DNA of 64,000 nucleotides from Candidatus Krumholzibacteriota bacterium (lineage in GTDB: Bacteria; Krumholzibacteriota; Krumholzibacteriia; Krumholzibacteriales; WJIX01), in the NCBI GenBank assembly GCA_034520215.1, contig JAXHNR010000002.1, positions 963,308 to 1,027,307 on the forward strand, read 5' to 3'. The notes under the pieces are model-generated. The model saw only the letters and a program-made list of their open reading frames with translations, did no database searches and was not told where the DNA came from. Positions 47,709 to 59,262 of this stretch are shown piece after piece (the stretch's first letter is position 1; each line of letters begins with the position of its first letter). Both the position numbers and the translations under genes were made by a program.

Positions 47709-50700
47709 ATGACCAGGACGATCTTCGCGCTGGTGTTCGACCCAGGATGCGCGCGGCGGGACCACGCGGGGAAAACCAGAACGCGGCGGCCGCAACCGCG
47801 CCGGCCGAAGCCGCGGACCCGCTGTTCGGCGCTCGCGCTGGAAACCGCGCCTGCTGCTGGGACGCGGCGGCCGCGGCCACCGGGCGCCGAGGCGCTACGG
47901 CGACGACGGCGCCGAGCCGGGCCCGGCGGCGACCTGACCGGCGGCGACGCGGCACCGCCGACCGCAAGGCCGGCGGACGACCTGGCCGCGGCCAGGCCCT
48001 CGGCGGACGGCGGCGGCGGCGTATGCGCGGTCCGCCGTCGTGTTCGTCGACACCGGGGTGGAGGGGTGGCAGACGCTGGCCGACGGCGTCGACCCCGTCC
48101 GCGCAGCTCGTGCTGGTGGGGGCGAACGAGCGACGGCATGCGCGTCGATGGCCGACATCGCTGGCGCGCCGCAGCGACGTCCAGTCGGTGCACGTCCTGG
48201 GCCACGGCGGCGCCGGCGCGTTCTTCACGCTCGGCAGTGTGAGCTTGACGCCGATAGCCTTGAAACTCACCGGGCCGAACTTGGCAGCTTTATCGAAAGC
48301 GCCTTGGGCGCCGACGCCGCATGCTCTTGTACGGCTGTTACGTCGGCGCCGACGGCGAGGGTGCGGCCTTCCTGGACGCGCTCGCGACAGCGACCGGCGC
48401 GGACGTCGCCGCGCTCGAGCCGACCTGCACCTGGGCGGGCGCCGACAACTGGGCGGTGGATGGACGCTGGAAGCCTCGAGACCGGACAGATCGAAACCAG
48501 CCAGGCGGTCGCAGCCGTTGGCGGCGTCGTGCTTTCACTCGAGCGTCTGATGGCGTGCTCGACCAGAATTCCAACTCGTTGCCTGGCCAGACTGTAAACG
48601 ACCACGGCCTGATCGCTGGCGAACTTGGACCGATCGAACGGCGCGAAGGCGGGTCAGTCAGGAGCTCGGGACTTTCGGTGACTTCACCATCTGCGGTACC
48701 GGCTTTTGCGCCGGATCTCGATAACGGGCGCTGGAGACGAAGTTCCAGGCGGTCTTGGCGATTTTGGCGAAGCGGCACGCGGCCGCGTCAGCAATACGAC
48801 CGATGGGCGGATGGGTCTTGATCACGGTCGACTGTCGATGGACCGCACGTCAGCTCGGGGGAATTGACCGGTGTACAGGCCTCAAGGAGTTCATCGATGG
48901 CACTGCATGGTCGCCACTGGGGCTGACCGCCATCCGTGCGAGCGACGGCGCCACGCTGACCGGTAACAGCCGCCGACCCGGCGACTGGTAGCGCGGGTCA
49001 GCTAGTACCAGCTTCTCCGGTGACCCGTTTGGGGAGCTCCGTGAATTTGGGGACTTCGCAGGCAAACAAACAACCAGCGGCACGCTGACAGTCCATGCGG
49101 TCCCTGGAACCTCCCCCTACGACTTCTGCTTGTTCGAATCCACCGGCGACAACTTTACGAGCGGCAACACCGCCGACCGGGCTTCACCAGCTCGGCGACG
49201 GCCAGTGCTCAGCGAGGGAGTCGAACACGGCAAGATCATCCACGGTGGCGCCGGACGTCGACGCGGACGATCCGGCGACGGCGGACGCGGCGCTCACCTA
49301 CGCCGTCGACCTGACCGATGGCCAACGGCGCGCTGTTCGTCGACGGCAGCGGCGGCTTCGGCATCGATGGACGACGCTGGACGGCGAAATCAGGTCCAAC
49401 CCGGCTCGCCCCATACCTGAATCACGCAGGCCGACGCCGACGCCAGCGACAGCTACGCAATCCGCGGTGACGGCCGACGACGGCTCGGAGGCAACCGAGC
49501 GATTCACTTCGCCTTCACCGTCGAGGACGGCGATCGCGATCACGGTCACCGACGTCGACGAGGTCGCCATGACCGTCACGTCCGCCAGCGACGCGCCATC
49601 GATTCGGCGGCCGAAACCGCCGGCAACGGCAGCGCGGTGATCGACGTCAACGCCAACGTCGGCGGCGCGGACGGACGAGGGCACGCTGACCTACGCGTCG
49701 TCAGCCGGCGACACGGGCGGAGCGTTCGCCGATCGACAGCACGAACACGGCGCGATCACCGTGCGACGACGCGCGACGATCGACCACGACCACGCCAGTC
49801 CTACAGCCATCACGGTCCGCGCGACCGGACGGCACCGGCCAGCTCGACGACCAGACGATCACCGTCACCGTCACCGACGTGAACGAGGCGCCGGCGATCG
49901 CCGGCACGGCGGCAACTCCGACGATCGACGACACCGCGACGACCACGCCCTTCTCGCCGCTCAGCTTCAGCGATCCGGAGGGCGACGGCGGCACCGATCG
50001 CGATCACCTACACCGGCGCCAACGGCACGCTGAGCGGCACCGGGCTGACCGGCACACGCCAGCGGCAACTACACGGTGGCGGGCAGCACAGCGGCGGAGT
50101 TGACCAGCCGGCTGCAGGCGCTGGTGTTCACGCCGACGACCAACCAGGTCGCGCCGAGCCAGCACGGTCCAGACCACCTTCACCCTGACCCCGAACGACG
50201 GCAGCCTCGGCGGCACGGCGAACAGCGACCACGGTCGTCACCGCGACCTCGGTCAACGACGCGCCGACCGACATCACGTTGTCGTCCAATAGCGTGAACC
50301 AGTCCGGCGGGACGGACGCGGTCGTGGGCAGCGCTCGGCGCCGTGGACCCGGATACCGGCGACACCGCCACCTTCACGCTGGTGACCGGCGCTGGCGACA
50401 CGAACAACGGGTCGTTCAACATCTCCGGCGCCGACCTGCGCGCCAACGACGCCGCGGCGCTCGCCGCCGGGACCAGTTCGTGCGCGTGCGCGTGACCGAC
50501 GGCCAGTCGGCCACCTACGAGGAGGCGTTTACCGTCACCGTCGTCGACGACGTGGCGCCGGCCGCGCCCTCGACGCCGGACATGCGTCACGTCGGATGAC
50601 CGCGGCGATTCCCGATACCGACGACATCACCAACGTCACCACGCCTACCTTTACCGGCAGCGGCGAGCGGCGCCATCGTCACCCTGTTCGACGATGCCGA

Positions 50701-53700
50701 CAGCGACGGGGTGCTCGACAGCGGCGAAGAGCGTGGGTTCGGTCACCGTTACCGGCGGCACCTGGTCGATCACCTCGAGCACGCTCGCCGAAGGCACGCG
50801 CAACATCCGGGCAAGTCGAAGACGCTGCCAACAACGTCTCCGGCGCCTCCTCGATCTGTCCGTGACGATCGACACCACCGCGCCCAGCGGCCAGACGATC
50901 AGCGCCGACGACGGCCTGATCAACGCGGCCGAGGCCAGCAGCACCAGCTTCACCTTCGCCGGCGCGGAGGTCGGGGCCACCTACGACCTCACCGTCACCA
51001 GCTCCGGCGGCGGCGGCTCTGCCACCGCAACCGGCACAATCACCAGCGCCACCGAGCAGATCACCGGCATCGACGTCTCCGGCCTGCCCGACGGCACGCT
51101 CACCTATTCGTCTGTCCTGACCGACCCGGCCGGCAACGCTGCCGGCGCCGTCACCGACACCGCCACCCTCGACACCACCGCGCCCAGCGGCCAGACGATC
51201 AGCGCCGACGACGGCCTGATCAACGCGGCCGAGGCCAGCAGCACCAGCTTCACCTTCGCCGGCGCGGAGGTCGGGGCCACCTACGACCTCACCGTCACCA
51301 GCTCCGGCGGCGGCGGCTCGGTCACCGCGACCGGCACGGTCTCCAGCGCCACCCAGCAGATCACCGGCATCGACGTCTCCGGCCTGCGCCGACGGCACGC
51401 TCACCTATTCGTCGTCCTGACCGATCCGGCCGGCAACGCCGCCGGCGCCGTCACCGACACCGCCACCCTCGACACCGGCTGCGCCCACCGTCGGCGCCAA
51501 CACGGGCGTCGCGGTCGACGAGGGCGCCAGCGTGACGGTGACGAGCACCGACCTCGCGTTCATCGACGCGATCGACACCGATACCAACCTTCTCTACACC
51601 CTGAACGGCACCACCAACGGTACCGTGGTGCTGAACGGCGGCGACCTGCTCGAACGGCCAGACGTTCACGCAGGCCGACATCAACGCCGGTAACGTGGCG
51701 TTCCGTCACGACGACACCGAGACGGCCTCGGGCAGCTTCGCCTTCACCATCACCGACACGGCCGGCAACGTGCTGACCGGGCAGAGCGCGTCTGTCGCGG
51801 TGACGCTGGTCAACGACAACCCGCCGGTCGCCAACGACGACACCGACACGACCGACGAGGACACGGCGATCAGCCGCAACGCCGCGGCCGGCGTGATCGA
51901 CCTCAACGACACCGACGCCGACACGAACGCGAGCCTGAACGTCGTCGGCGTGCACCCGACCGGGGCCGTGACCGGCGGCACGGGCGTCGGCAGTTCGGTG
52001 ACCGGCACCAACGGCGGCACGTTCACGATCAACGCCGAACGGATCCTACGACCTTCGACCCGAACGGCGACTTCGACGACCTCTTGACCGGCAGCCGGGC
52101 GACGGCGAGTCACCTACACCCTGCTCGGACGGCAGCACCACCGACACCGCGACGCTCACCGTGACGGTACTGGCGGTCAACGACCCGCCCGTGATCGGCG
52201 GCGTTCGCGGGCGAGGACAACGAGGTCGTCGCCGGCGGCGGGTTGCTGCCCCTGAGCGGGTTCGACGACGCCACCGTCACCGACCCGGAGCAGCGGCGAC
52301 TACCGACGGCGGCACGCTGCGGATCGCGAACACCGGCGGCGCCAATGCCCAGCGCGGTCTCGGTCGGCGTCGACGCGGCGAACGTGCAGGCCCTCGATCG
52401 GAACGGCTCCTTGCCGGGATCGGCGCCGGCGCGACGATCGAAGTGGACGACGGCGGGGTCAGCGGCTTCGTCGCCATCGGCACGGTCGACGGCACCGAGG
52501 CCGGCCAGGCGGGCAACGATCTGGTCATCACCTTCAACAACCAAGCGACCAACGCGCGCGTCCAGATCCTCCTGCGCGCACTAAGCGCCGACGTGTCGAG
52601 CGGCTCTCACCACCCGCGAACTACCGAGCTGACCCTGAACGACGGCGACGCGAACACGGCGCCGGACGACGCGGTCACCACGGCCACCTTCTCGATCACC
52701 GGCACGCCCAACCCGCCGGTGATCTCCAACCTGGACGGCGACAGCGTGACCGCCGCCACCGGCGCGGTCGTGGCGATCGACCAGGGCGCCGCCGCCAGCG
52801 TCGGCGATCCGGATTCGGCCAATTTCGACGGCGGCAACCTGACGGTCGCGCGCACCTCCGGCCTGGCCGGCGACTTCTCGGTGAGCGGCTCGGCCGGGAC
52901 CGGGGTTAGCGCCGGCACGACCACCGGCGACGCCGACGGCACCATCGCCGCCGCGGACAACATCTACGTCGACGGGACCGACATCGGCGACGTCACCACC
53001 GACGGCCAGGGCAGCAACAACCTGGTGATCACCTTCGACGCCGACGCCACCGCGGCCCGTGTCGCGACAGTCATCCAGGCGCTGCGGTACGCCTCGACGG
53101 CCGCTGGCAGCCACACCTTCGACCTGACGGTGACCGACGCCGGCAGCAATGCCGCCACCTCCACCGCCGCCGGCTTGACCGTCGCTGTCGACGCCGTCCC
53201 GGTGAACACCGTGCCGGGGGCGCAGACCGCCACCGACGGGCAGGCGCTCGCCCTCCCCGGCGATCTGGGCTCGCGGACGCCGACAGCGCCGGCGTGACCA
53301 CCACGGTGAGCGTGCCGGGCGGGGCCGGAACCTTCCAGGCGACCGCCAGCGGCGTGGCAAGCGTGACCGGCACGGGCACGAACAGCGTGCAGATCGCCGG
53401 TACGCTCACGGATGTGAACGCCACGCTGGCCAGCCTGACCTACACGCCCGCGGTGAACGCCGCCGGCGCGCAGACGATCACGGTCACCACGAGCGACGGC
53501 TCGGCCTCGACCGGCGGCCCGAACACCGACAGCGACACCATCGCGGTCACCGTCGTCGACCGGCCGACGCTGGCCAACCTCGACGGCGACACGGTCGGCT
53601 ACAGCCAGCAGGGCGGCCCGGTGGCGCTCGACAGGCGGCACCGCGGTGGCGCTGAGCGACAGCGACAGCGCCAACTTCAACGGCGGCAGCCTGGCCGTCA

Positions 53701-55917
53701 CCTACCAGGCCGGCCAGCAGGCGGAAGACCGGCTGGTGATCGACACCAGCGGCACGGTGACCCTGTCCGCCGGCCAGACCGCGGGCAGCACCGTCTCGGT
53801 CGGCGGCACGGCCGTGGGGACGATCCAGGCGGGCGCGACCGGCGGTGACCAGCGAGGGCCTGACGATCAGCCTCGACGCCGGCGCGACACCCACGACCGT
53901 CGCCACGCTGATCGCGGCGATCGGCTACGACAACGCCGCCGGCGACACGCCCACGGGCGGCGACCGGACGATCCGCGTCACGGTCGACGACGGCACCACG
54001 GCGGGCGCCGGCGATCCCGCCGACGTCACCGTGCAGGTGGCGGCCGTCAACGACGCCGACCGGAACCGGTGTGCCGGCCACGATCACCGCGACCGAGGAC
54101 GTCGCCGCCAACATCGACCTGACCGGGCTCGCCCTGGCCGACGTCGACGCCGGGGCCAACCCGATCGTCCTCACCCTCGCGCGTCGACGCGGGCACGCTC
54201 TCGGCGAGCCGGCGGCGGCGGGGTGACGGTGGGCGGTACCGGCACCGGCACGCTCACCCTGACCGGCAGCGCGGCCAACCTGAACGCCTTCCTGGGCGAC
54301 GCCACGGCGGTGCAGTACACCTCCGCGGCCAACGCCAACGGCACCGGCGCGGCGACGCTCACCTTCACGCTCAACGACCAGGGCAACACCGGCTCCGGCG
54401 GCGGCACCAACGTCGCGCTGGGCAGCGCCCAGATCGACATCGCGGCCGTCAACGACGCGCCCACGGTGGCGAACGCCCCGGCCGACCAGACGACGGCCGC
54501 GGACAGGTCCTTCAGCTACCGGAACTGCCGGCCGGCACCTTCGCCGACGTCGACAGCGGCGACTGCCTCGACCTATACGGCGACTTCGGCCGGCGGCGGC
54601 GCCCTGCCAAGCTGGCTGACGTTCGACGCGGCGACCCGAACCTTCTCCGGCACGCCGGGCGAGGGCGAGGTCGGTACCGATCAGCCTGCAGGTGACGGCC
54701 GCCGACCCGTCGAACACCACGGCGACGACCACCTTCGACCTGACCGTGACCGAACAGCGGCGCCGACGGTGGCGAGCGCGCCGGTCGACCAGACCGCCAC
54801 GGCGGGCGATGCGTTCAGCTACCAGCTGCCCGCGAACACCTTCGCCGATCCGGACGCCGGAGCGACCCTGCTGCGCTGTCGGCCACGCTCCGCCAGCGGC
54901 GCCTCCCTGCCCGCGTGGCTCAGCTTCGACGCCGCCACGCGGACCTTCTCCGGCACGCCCGGCGACGGCGACACCGGCACGCTCAGCCTGCGGGTGACGG
55001 CCCAGGACGGCGCGGGCGCCACGGCGACCGCCAGCTTCGAGCTGAGCGTCGAGGCGGCCGAAGGCGACGACGATCCGGTGCCGCCGCCCAGCGACGGGGA
55101 CGACGACGACGATCCGGTGACCCCCACCGTCACCACCCTGGACCGCGGGCCGGTCCGGGTCACGGTGATCGAGATCGGCGGGGAGAACGTCCTGGTCGCC
55201 AACAGCGGCGTCGTCAGCGGCCGGGCGTTCGAGGCGATCCTGGGCACCTTCGACCGGGGCAACTCGCCACTCGCCCAGACGTTCCGCGCGGCCGCGGCCA
55301 ACCTGTCCGGCGAGCCCAGCGAGACGCTGCAGACAGCCCTCGGCGATTCGACGACCCGGGGCATCCTGGCCGACATCGAGGCGATCGGCGGCGAGACGCT
55401 GATCTTCCAGAACGGCGAGTGGCGTCCGCTCGACCTGGAGACCTGCTGCAGAGCGCGGCCGTGAGCGGGGATGCCCCGGCCGGGACGTCCGCGCTGGCCG
55501 GCACCGCGCCGGCGGACGCCGGGCCGACCGCCCTCGCCGCGGCGCCGGCAGCCGCACCCGCCGAGCGCGAGGCCACCCTGGCCGGGCTGCGCCAGGCGAC
55601 CCGCGACCTCTGGATCGAGCAGGCGATCGCCGCGCTCGCCGAGGCCGACGGCCTGGCCGACGGGCCTGGCGGACGGTGGCGACCTCTGGGCGGGCGGCGC
55701 GCCGGCGCCGGACGGCGGTCTGCCCGCCGGGCACCGGGCGGGCGACTTCGCCCAGCAGCTGCGCCAGCGCGCCGACGCGTTCGACCGCGACGCCCGCCTG
55801 CTGGCCGCCAGCCGTGGCGGTGGTCGAGCGCGCATAAGCCGGCACACCGCGGCCGGGCCGGACCGGGGGGTTGCCGGCGCGGCCGCGGTTCAGGCGGGCG
55901 CGGGCGCGCGGACGTAG
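47709..55917 (+). CDS. Giant DUF4347/cadherin-like repeat adhesin, many frameshifts
   Basis: Read across frames, one protein of about 2,700 residues. Near 47,810-47,890 is the N-terminal family motif reconstructed as LFGALALEPRLLLDAAAAAT. A DUF4347 domain follows (48,035-48,550: FVDTGVEGWQTLADGVD, VHVLGHGGAGAF, YGCYVGADGEGAAFLDALA). After a less clear stretch come cadherin/VCBS-like and bacterial Ig-like repeats (49,200-54,450, with NDAP-type linkers), two 100-residue units in tandem (50,881-51,480), two dystroglycan-type cadherin-like domains (54,450-55,060: SWLTFDAATRTFSGTPG), an acidic linker, and a unique C-terminal domain ending at 55,917. No RTX nonapeptides. Dozens of one-base indels break the frame, and they look like sequencing errors. 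The first ATG in a plausible place is 47,709; the true start is unsure. Secreted or surface adhesin, by analogy. Confidence 0.8.
50881..51480 (+). repeat. Two tandem 300-bp units in the adhesin gene
   Basis: Units start at 50,881 and 51,181, exactly 300 bp (100 residues) apart, and are almost identical over their whole length, beginning with the codons for APSGQTISADDGLINAAEAS and ending LTDPAGNAAGAVTDTATLD. The second copy has an extra base near 51,388 and a missing base about 20 nt later compared with the first. Each unit is one bacterial Ig-like domain. Recent duplication or gene conversion. Confidence 0.95.
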
Positions 55918-56039
55918 CCCCATGCGGCTGCGCGCCGCCCCGCCGCCCGCCCGCGGCCCCCGCGCCGCGGGGGCGGCGTCCGCCCCGAACCCGGCCGAGA
56001 CCTACCCGTTCGGCCACCGGCCGGCGGGGCAGTGCCTCA

Positions 56040-56084
56040 GGGCAAGATGCTGAAACGTGGACTCAGCGTTTCAGCATCTTGCCC
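56040..56084. terminator. Perfect 18-bp hairpin after the adhesin gene
   Basis: GGGCAAGATGCTGAAACG (56,040-56,057) pairs perfectly with 56,067-56,084 around a 9-nt loop. There is no T-tract, only CTCTCTT. Either a transcription end for the adhesin mRNA or a copy of a dispersed palindrome. Confidence 0.55.
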
Positions 56085-56100
56085 TCTCTTCAAGGAGTTC

Positions 56101-56152
56101 AGAGCAAAATTCGACGATGGAAGGCCGGTTCGGCTTTCATCGATTGTGCTCT
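56101..56152. repeat. Second long imperfect palindrome
   Basis: AGAGCA..ATTCGACGATGGAA at the left pairs with TTCATCGAT..TGTGCTCT at the right, with a GCCGG/CCGG top, about 22 pairs over 52 bp. It lies 16 bp after the first hairpin. Such palindromes are frequent between genes of alphaproteobacteria. Confidence 0.6.
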
Positions 56153-56274
56153 AGCGGCGGCCGCGCGGATCTGGACAGGGCCCCACCGAGAACACAGCGG
56201 GCACGGAGATCGACCGCGCGATCCAGGCGGGCGATCGGGCCATGCGCATGCGGTGAAACTGCCCCGCGCCCAAG

Positions 56275-56440
56275 GCGCGCCTGGACCTGGCTCGCACGCG
56301 AAGCGCGCCTGGACCGGGCTCGCGCGCGAAGCGCGCCTGGACCGGGCTCGCGCGCGAAGCGCGCCTGGACCGGGCTCGCGCGCGAAGCGCGCCTGGACTT
56401 GGCACATACGCAGCGCGTCTTGAACCGGCACGCGCGCGCG
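56275..56440 (+). repeat. 28-bp tandem repeat array
   Basis: Unit GCGCGCCTGGACCGGGCTCG followed by CGCGCGAA. Three units are perfect (56,303, 56,331, 56,359), with one diverged unit on the left (56,275) and two on the right (56,387, 56,413). The period is not a multiple of 3 and there are no spacers, so it is neither a protein repeat nor a CRISPR. Confidence 0.9.
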
Positions 56441-56501
56441 GCGCGCCGTTCGCTCTCTCGCGCTCTCTCTGTGCTCTCTGTGCCCTCCCTGCTCCACTCG
56501 C

Positions 56502-56571
56502 GCTTCGGGTCCTGCCCCGCTTCGGGTGCACTCCCCGCTTCGGGTCCAGCCCGGCCTCGGGTCCAGTCCGG
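56502..56571 (+). repeat. 17-18-bp tandem repeat array
   Basis: Four units starting GCTTCGGGT or GCCTCGGGT, each followed by CC/GC and a C-rich end. It follows a CT-rich stretch at 56,450-56,495. Confidence 0.75.
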
Positions 56572-56771
56572 CCCTGGCGTCCGCTTCGCTTATCACGCGC
56601 GCGCCGGCGGGCGCCGCACACGCGCGGCCGGTCAGGCCGCGGCGCCGTGTTGCAGCAATTCATTCGCGAAAACTGCAACTTGCGGTCAAAGCTTGATTTG
56701 CTTCTGGGGCGAGAAAGTGGCACAAGCAGGTGTTACGCTTGACACGCCGGAATCGGGGGCCTAGGAAAGCT

Positions 56772-58377
56772 GTGAAACGAGTGGGGATTGAGGCGGCGGG
56801 GCGCCGGCGGCGGTTGCGCGGCGGCGTGGCCGCGGTGCTGGCGGGGCTGATGCTGGGCGCGTGCGCGATCCAGCCGGCGCCGCTGACGCAGGCCGAGACG
56901 GAGGCGCGCGATCCAGGGCGACCTGCAGGCGATGTTCTCCGAGCAGGAGCCGATCGACGGGCCGGTCACGCTGTACGAGGCGATGGCCCGGGCGATCATG
57001 TACAACCTCGACCACCGGGTCGAGGTGATGAGCCAGGCCGTGAGCCAGCACCAGCTCGACGTCGCGCGCTACGACCTGCTGCCCAGCCTGGTCGCCGGAA
57101 TCGGGCTACCGCGGCCGCTCCAACGAGAACGCCTCGTCGTCCAGAACGTCGAGACCGGCCGGCAGTCGCTCGCCCCCTCGACCTCGACGGAGCGGGACGT
57201 CTTCACCGCCGACCTGAACCTGGCGTGGAACGTGCTCGACTTCGGCGTGAACTACTTCACCGCGCAGCAGCAGGCCGACCGGGCGATGATCGCCTACGAG
57301 CGCCGGCGCAAGGTGATCCACGGCATCATCCAGGACGTCCGCTGCCGCCTACTGGCGGGCGGTCGCCGCCCAGCGCCTGCAGGCGCGGGTCGGGCCGCTA
57401 TTGGAGCGGGTGGAAGGCGCGCGCCAGGAACTCCCAGCGGATCGAGCAGCTGCGCCTGCAGTCGCCGCTGGACGCGCTCAGCTACCAGCGCACCGTGCTG
57501 GACGCCAAGCGCCAGCTGCAGACCCTGCGCCAGGACCTGGCGCTGGCGAAGGTGGAGACTGGCGACGCTGATGAACCTGCCGCCGGACCGCGACTTCGAG
57601 CTGGCGATGCCGGCGAGCGAGATCGCCCTGGGCGAATTGGCGCTGAGCCCGCAGGAACTGGAGCAGATCGCGCTCGCCTACCGGCCGGAGCTGCGCGAGG
57701 AGGACTCCAGGCCCGGGTGTCGGCGACCGAGACGCGCAAGGCGCTGGTCCGCTTCCTGCCCGGCCTGGAGGTGTTCACCGGCCTGCACTACGACTCCGAC
57801 GAGTTCCTGGTGAACCAGAACTGGGCGGACTACGGCGTGCGGGTCAGCTGGAACCTGATCAACCTGCTGTCCGCGCCGGCCCGCCTGGAGCAGGCGGAGA
57901 GCCAGGAGAAGGTCGCGATCGCCCGGCGCCAGGCGCTGTCCATGGCGGTGCTGAGCCAGCTGTACGTCGCCTACACCGCCTACCGCCAGGCGGACGACCT
58001 GTACCAGACCAACCAGGCGGTCGCGACGGTCGAGGGCGACATCCTGGAGCAGCTGCGCCGCAGCGAGCGCGCGCAGTCGAACGGCCGGCTGGCGGTGATC
58101 CGCGGCGAACTCAACGCCCTGGTCGCCGACCTGCGCCGCGACCTCGCCTTCGCCCGGGCGCAGAACGCGCTCGGGGCAGATCTACGTCACGGTCGGCGCC
58201 GACCCGCTGCCGGAGACGATCGAGGAGGCCTCCGTCGGCACCCTGGCCGAGGCGATCCAGACCACCCTGAAGGGCTGGCAGACGGGCGATCTGTTCATGC
58301 GCTCCACCATGCTGCAGGTGGGCGCGGAGCAGGGCCTGCCGGAGACGGCTGACGACAAGGTCCTGGGCATCTTCTAG
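56772..58377 (+). CDS. TolC-family outer-membrane lipoprotein, frameshifted
   Basis: Starts GTG after AGGAAAG. Signal peptide with lipobox LGAC (MLGACAIQP). Two TolC-type halves with long helices and porin strands: TLYEAMARAIMYNLDHRVEVM, VFTADLNLAWNVLDFGVNYFTAQQQADRAM, QRTVLDAKRQLQTLRQDLALAKVE, LPPDRDFEL, then FLPGLEVFTGLHYDSDEFLVNQNWADYGVRVSWNLINLL and SQLYVAYTAYRQADDLY. Stop TAG at 58,375. At least five one-base indels break the frame. Restored length is about 530. It forms the outer-membrane channel of the locus. Confidence 0.88.
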
Positions 58378-59262
58378 CGGGCGTCTTCTAGCTGGCGACG
58401 CCGGACACGCCGCGGATCTGCCGCCCGAACCGCCGGCGACACGGGTCCCCTCTCCTCCGCTGGGCGAAGAGGGCTTAAGGTGAGGAGGTCGCCGCGGACC
58501 TTCGACGGCCGTGCACGCCACCTCTCCCCGGTCCCCACCCCAATGGCAGGAGGGGACCCGCCGCCACGCGGTGCCACGCCCGGCACCGCCAGGGCGGCGG
58601 ACGACAGACCGAACGGCGACACGGGTCCCCTCTCCTCCGCTGGGAGGAGAGGGCTCAGGTGAGGGAGGTGGCCGCAGACCTCGACAGGCGTGCACGCCAC
58701 CTCGCCCTGTCCCGCGCCCCCGATGGCGGAGAGGGAACCCGCCGCCACGCGGTGCCACACCCGGCGCCGCCGGGGCGGCGGACGACGCGGGTCCCCCTCT
58801 CCTCCGCTGGGAGGAGAAGGCCAGGGGTGAGGAGGTCCGGCCGCGGACCTCGACGGCGTGCACGCCACCTCTCCCTGGCCCTCTCCCCCGATGGCGAGAG
58901 GGGACCCGCCGCCACGCGGTGCCGAACCCGGCGCACGGCGGGGCGGTGGACGACGACCGGGCGACGCGGTCCCCCTCTCCTCCACTGGGAGGAGAGGGTT
59001 AGGGAGAGGAGGTGGGCCGCGGGACCTCGACGGCGTGCACGCCACCTCTCCCGGTCCCGCGCCCCCAGATGGCGGGAGGGGAACCCGCCGCGACGCGGTG
59101 CCACACCCGGCGCCGCCGGGGCGGCGGGCGACGACCGGCTACGCGGGTCCCCTCTTCCTCCGCTGGGAGGAGAGGGGGACCCGCCGCCGCGCGGTGCCTA
59201 CACCGGCGCCGCCGGGGCGGCGGGCGGTCGGCGGCAAGGCGCGATGGAGTCGGAGACGGGCG
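58378..59262. other. Intergenic region made almost wholly of repeats
   Basis: 885 bp between the TolC-like gene and the first adaptor gene. It holds the ~175-bp repeat array listed next and no gene. Long open frames through it on both strands follow from GC bias. Confidence 0.7.
58440..59240. repeat. Array of four to five ~175-bp palindromic repeats
   Basis: The landmark GTGCACGCCACCTC recurs at 58,511, 58,690, 58,858 and 59,035 (spacings 179, 168, 177). Each unit also holds a CCCTCTCCTCC..GGAGGAGAGGG hairpin and ACCCGCCGCCACGCGGTGCC. A diverged copy lies at 63,850-63,960. It is a dispersed intergenic repeat family that has been amplified in tandem here. Confidence 0.85.

Larger units (their letters stand above)
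55918..56771. other. Intergenic region rich in hairpins and tandem repeats
   Basis: About 850 bp between the adhesin and the TolC-like gene. Contains two long hairpins (56,040 and 56,101), a 28-bp tandem array (56,275-56,440), a CT-rich stretch and a 17-18-bp tandem array (56,502-56,571). All long open frames here are GC-bias artefacts. The last 100 bp should hold the promoter of the secretion genes; I find no convincing pair. Confidence 0.65.

Noticed and set aside
47709-55917. RTX toxin
   Set aside because: No GGxGxDxxx nonapeptide runs were found; the repeats are Ig-like and cadherin-like.
53698-55923. Minus-strand protein of about 740 residues opposite the adhesin
   Set aside because: Arg/Gly/Ala-rich, no motif, and antisense to clear cadherin-like repeats; a GC-bias artefact.
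56275-56440. CRISPR array
   Set aside because: The 28-bp repeats are head to tail with no unique spacers, and no cas gene is near.
56739-56767. TTGACA-17-TAGGAA promoter before the TolC-like gene
   Set aside because: The -10 would overlap the ribosome-binding site and lie only 5 nt before the start codon, so it cannot serve this gene in the usual way.
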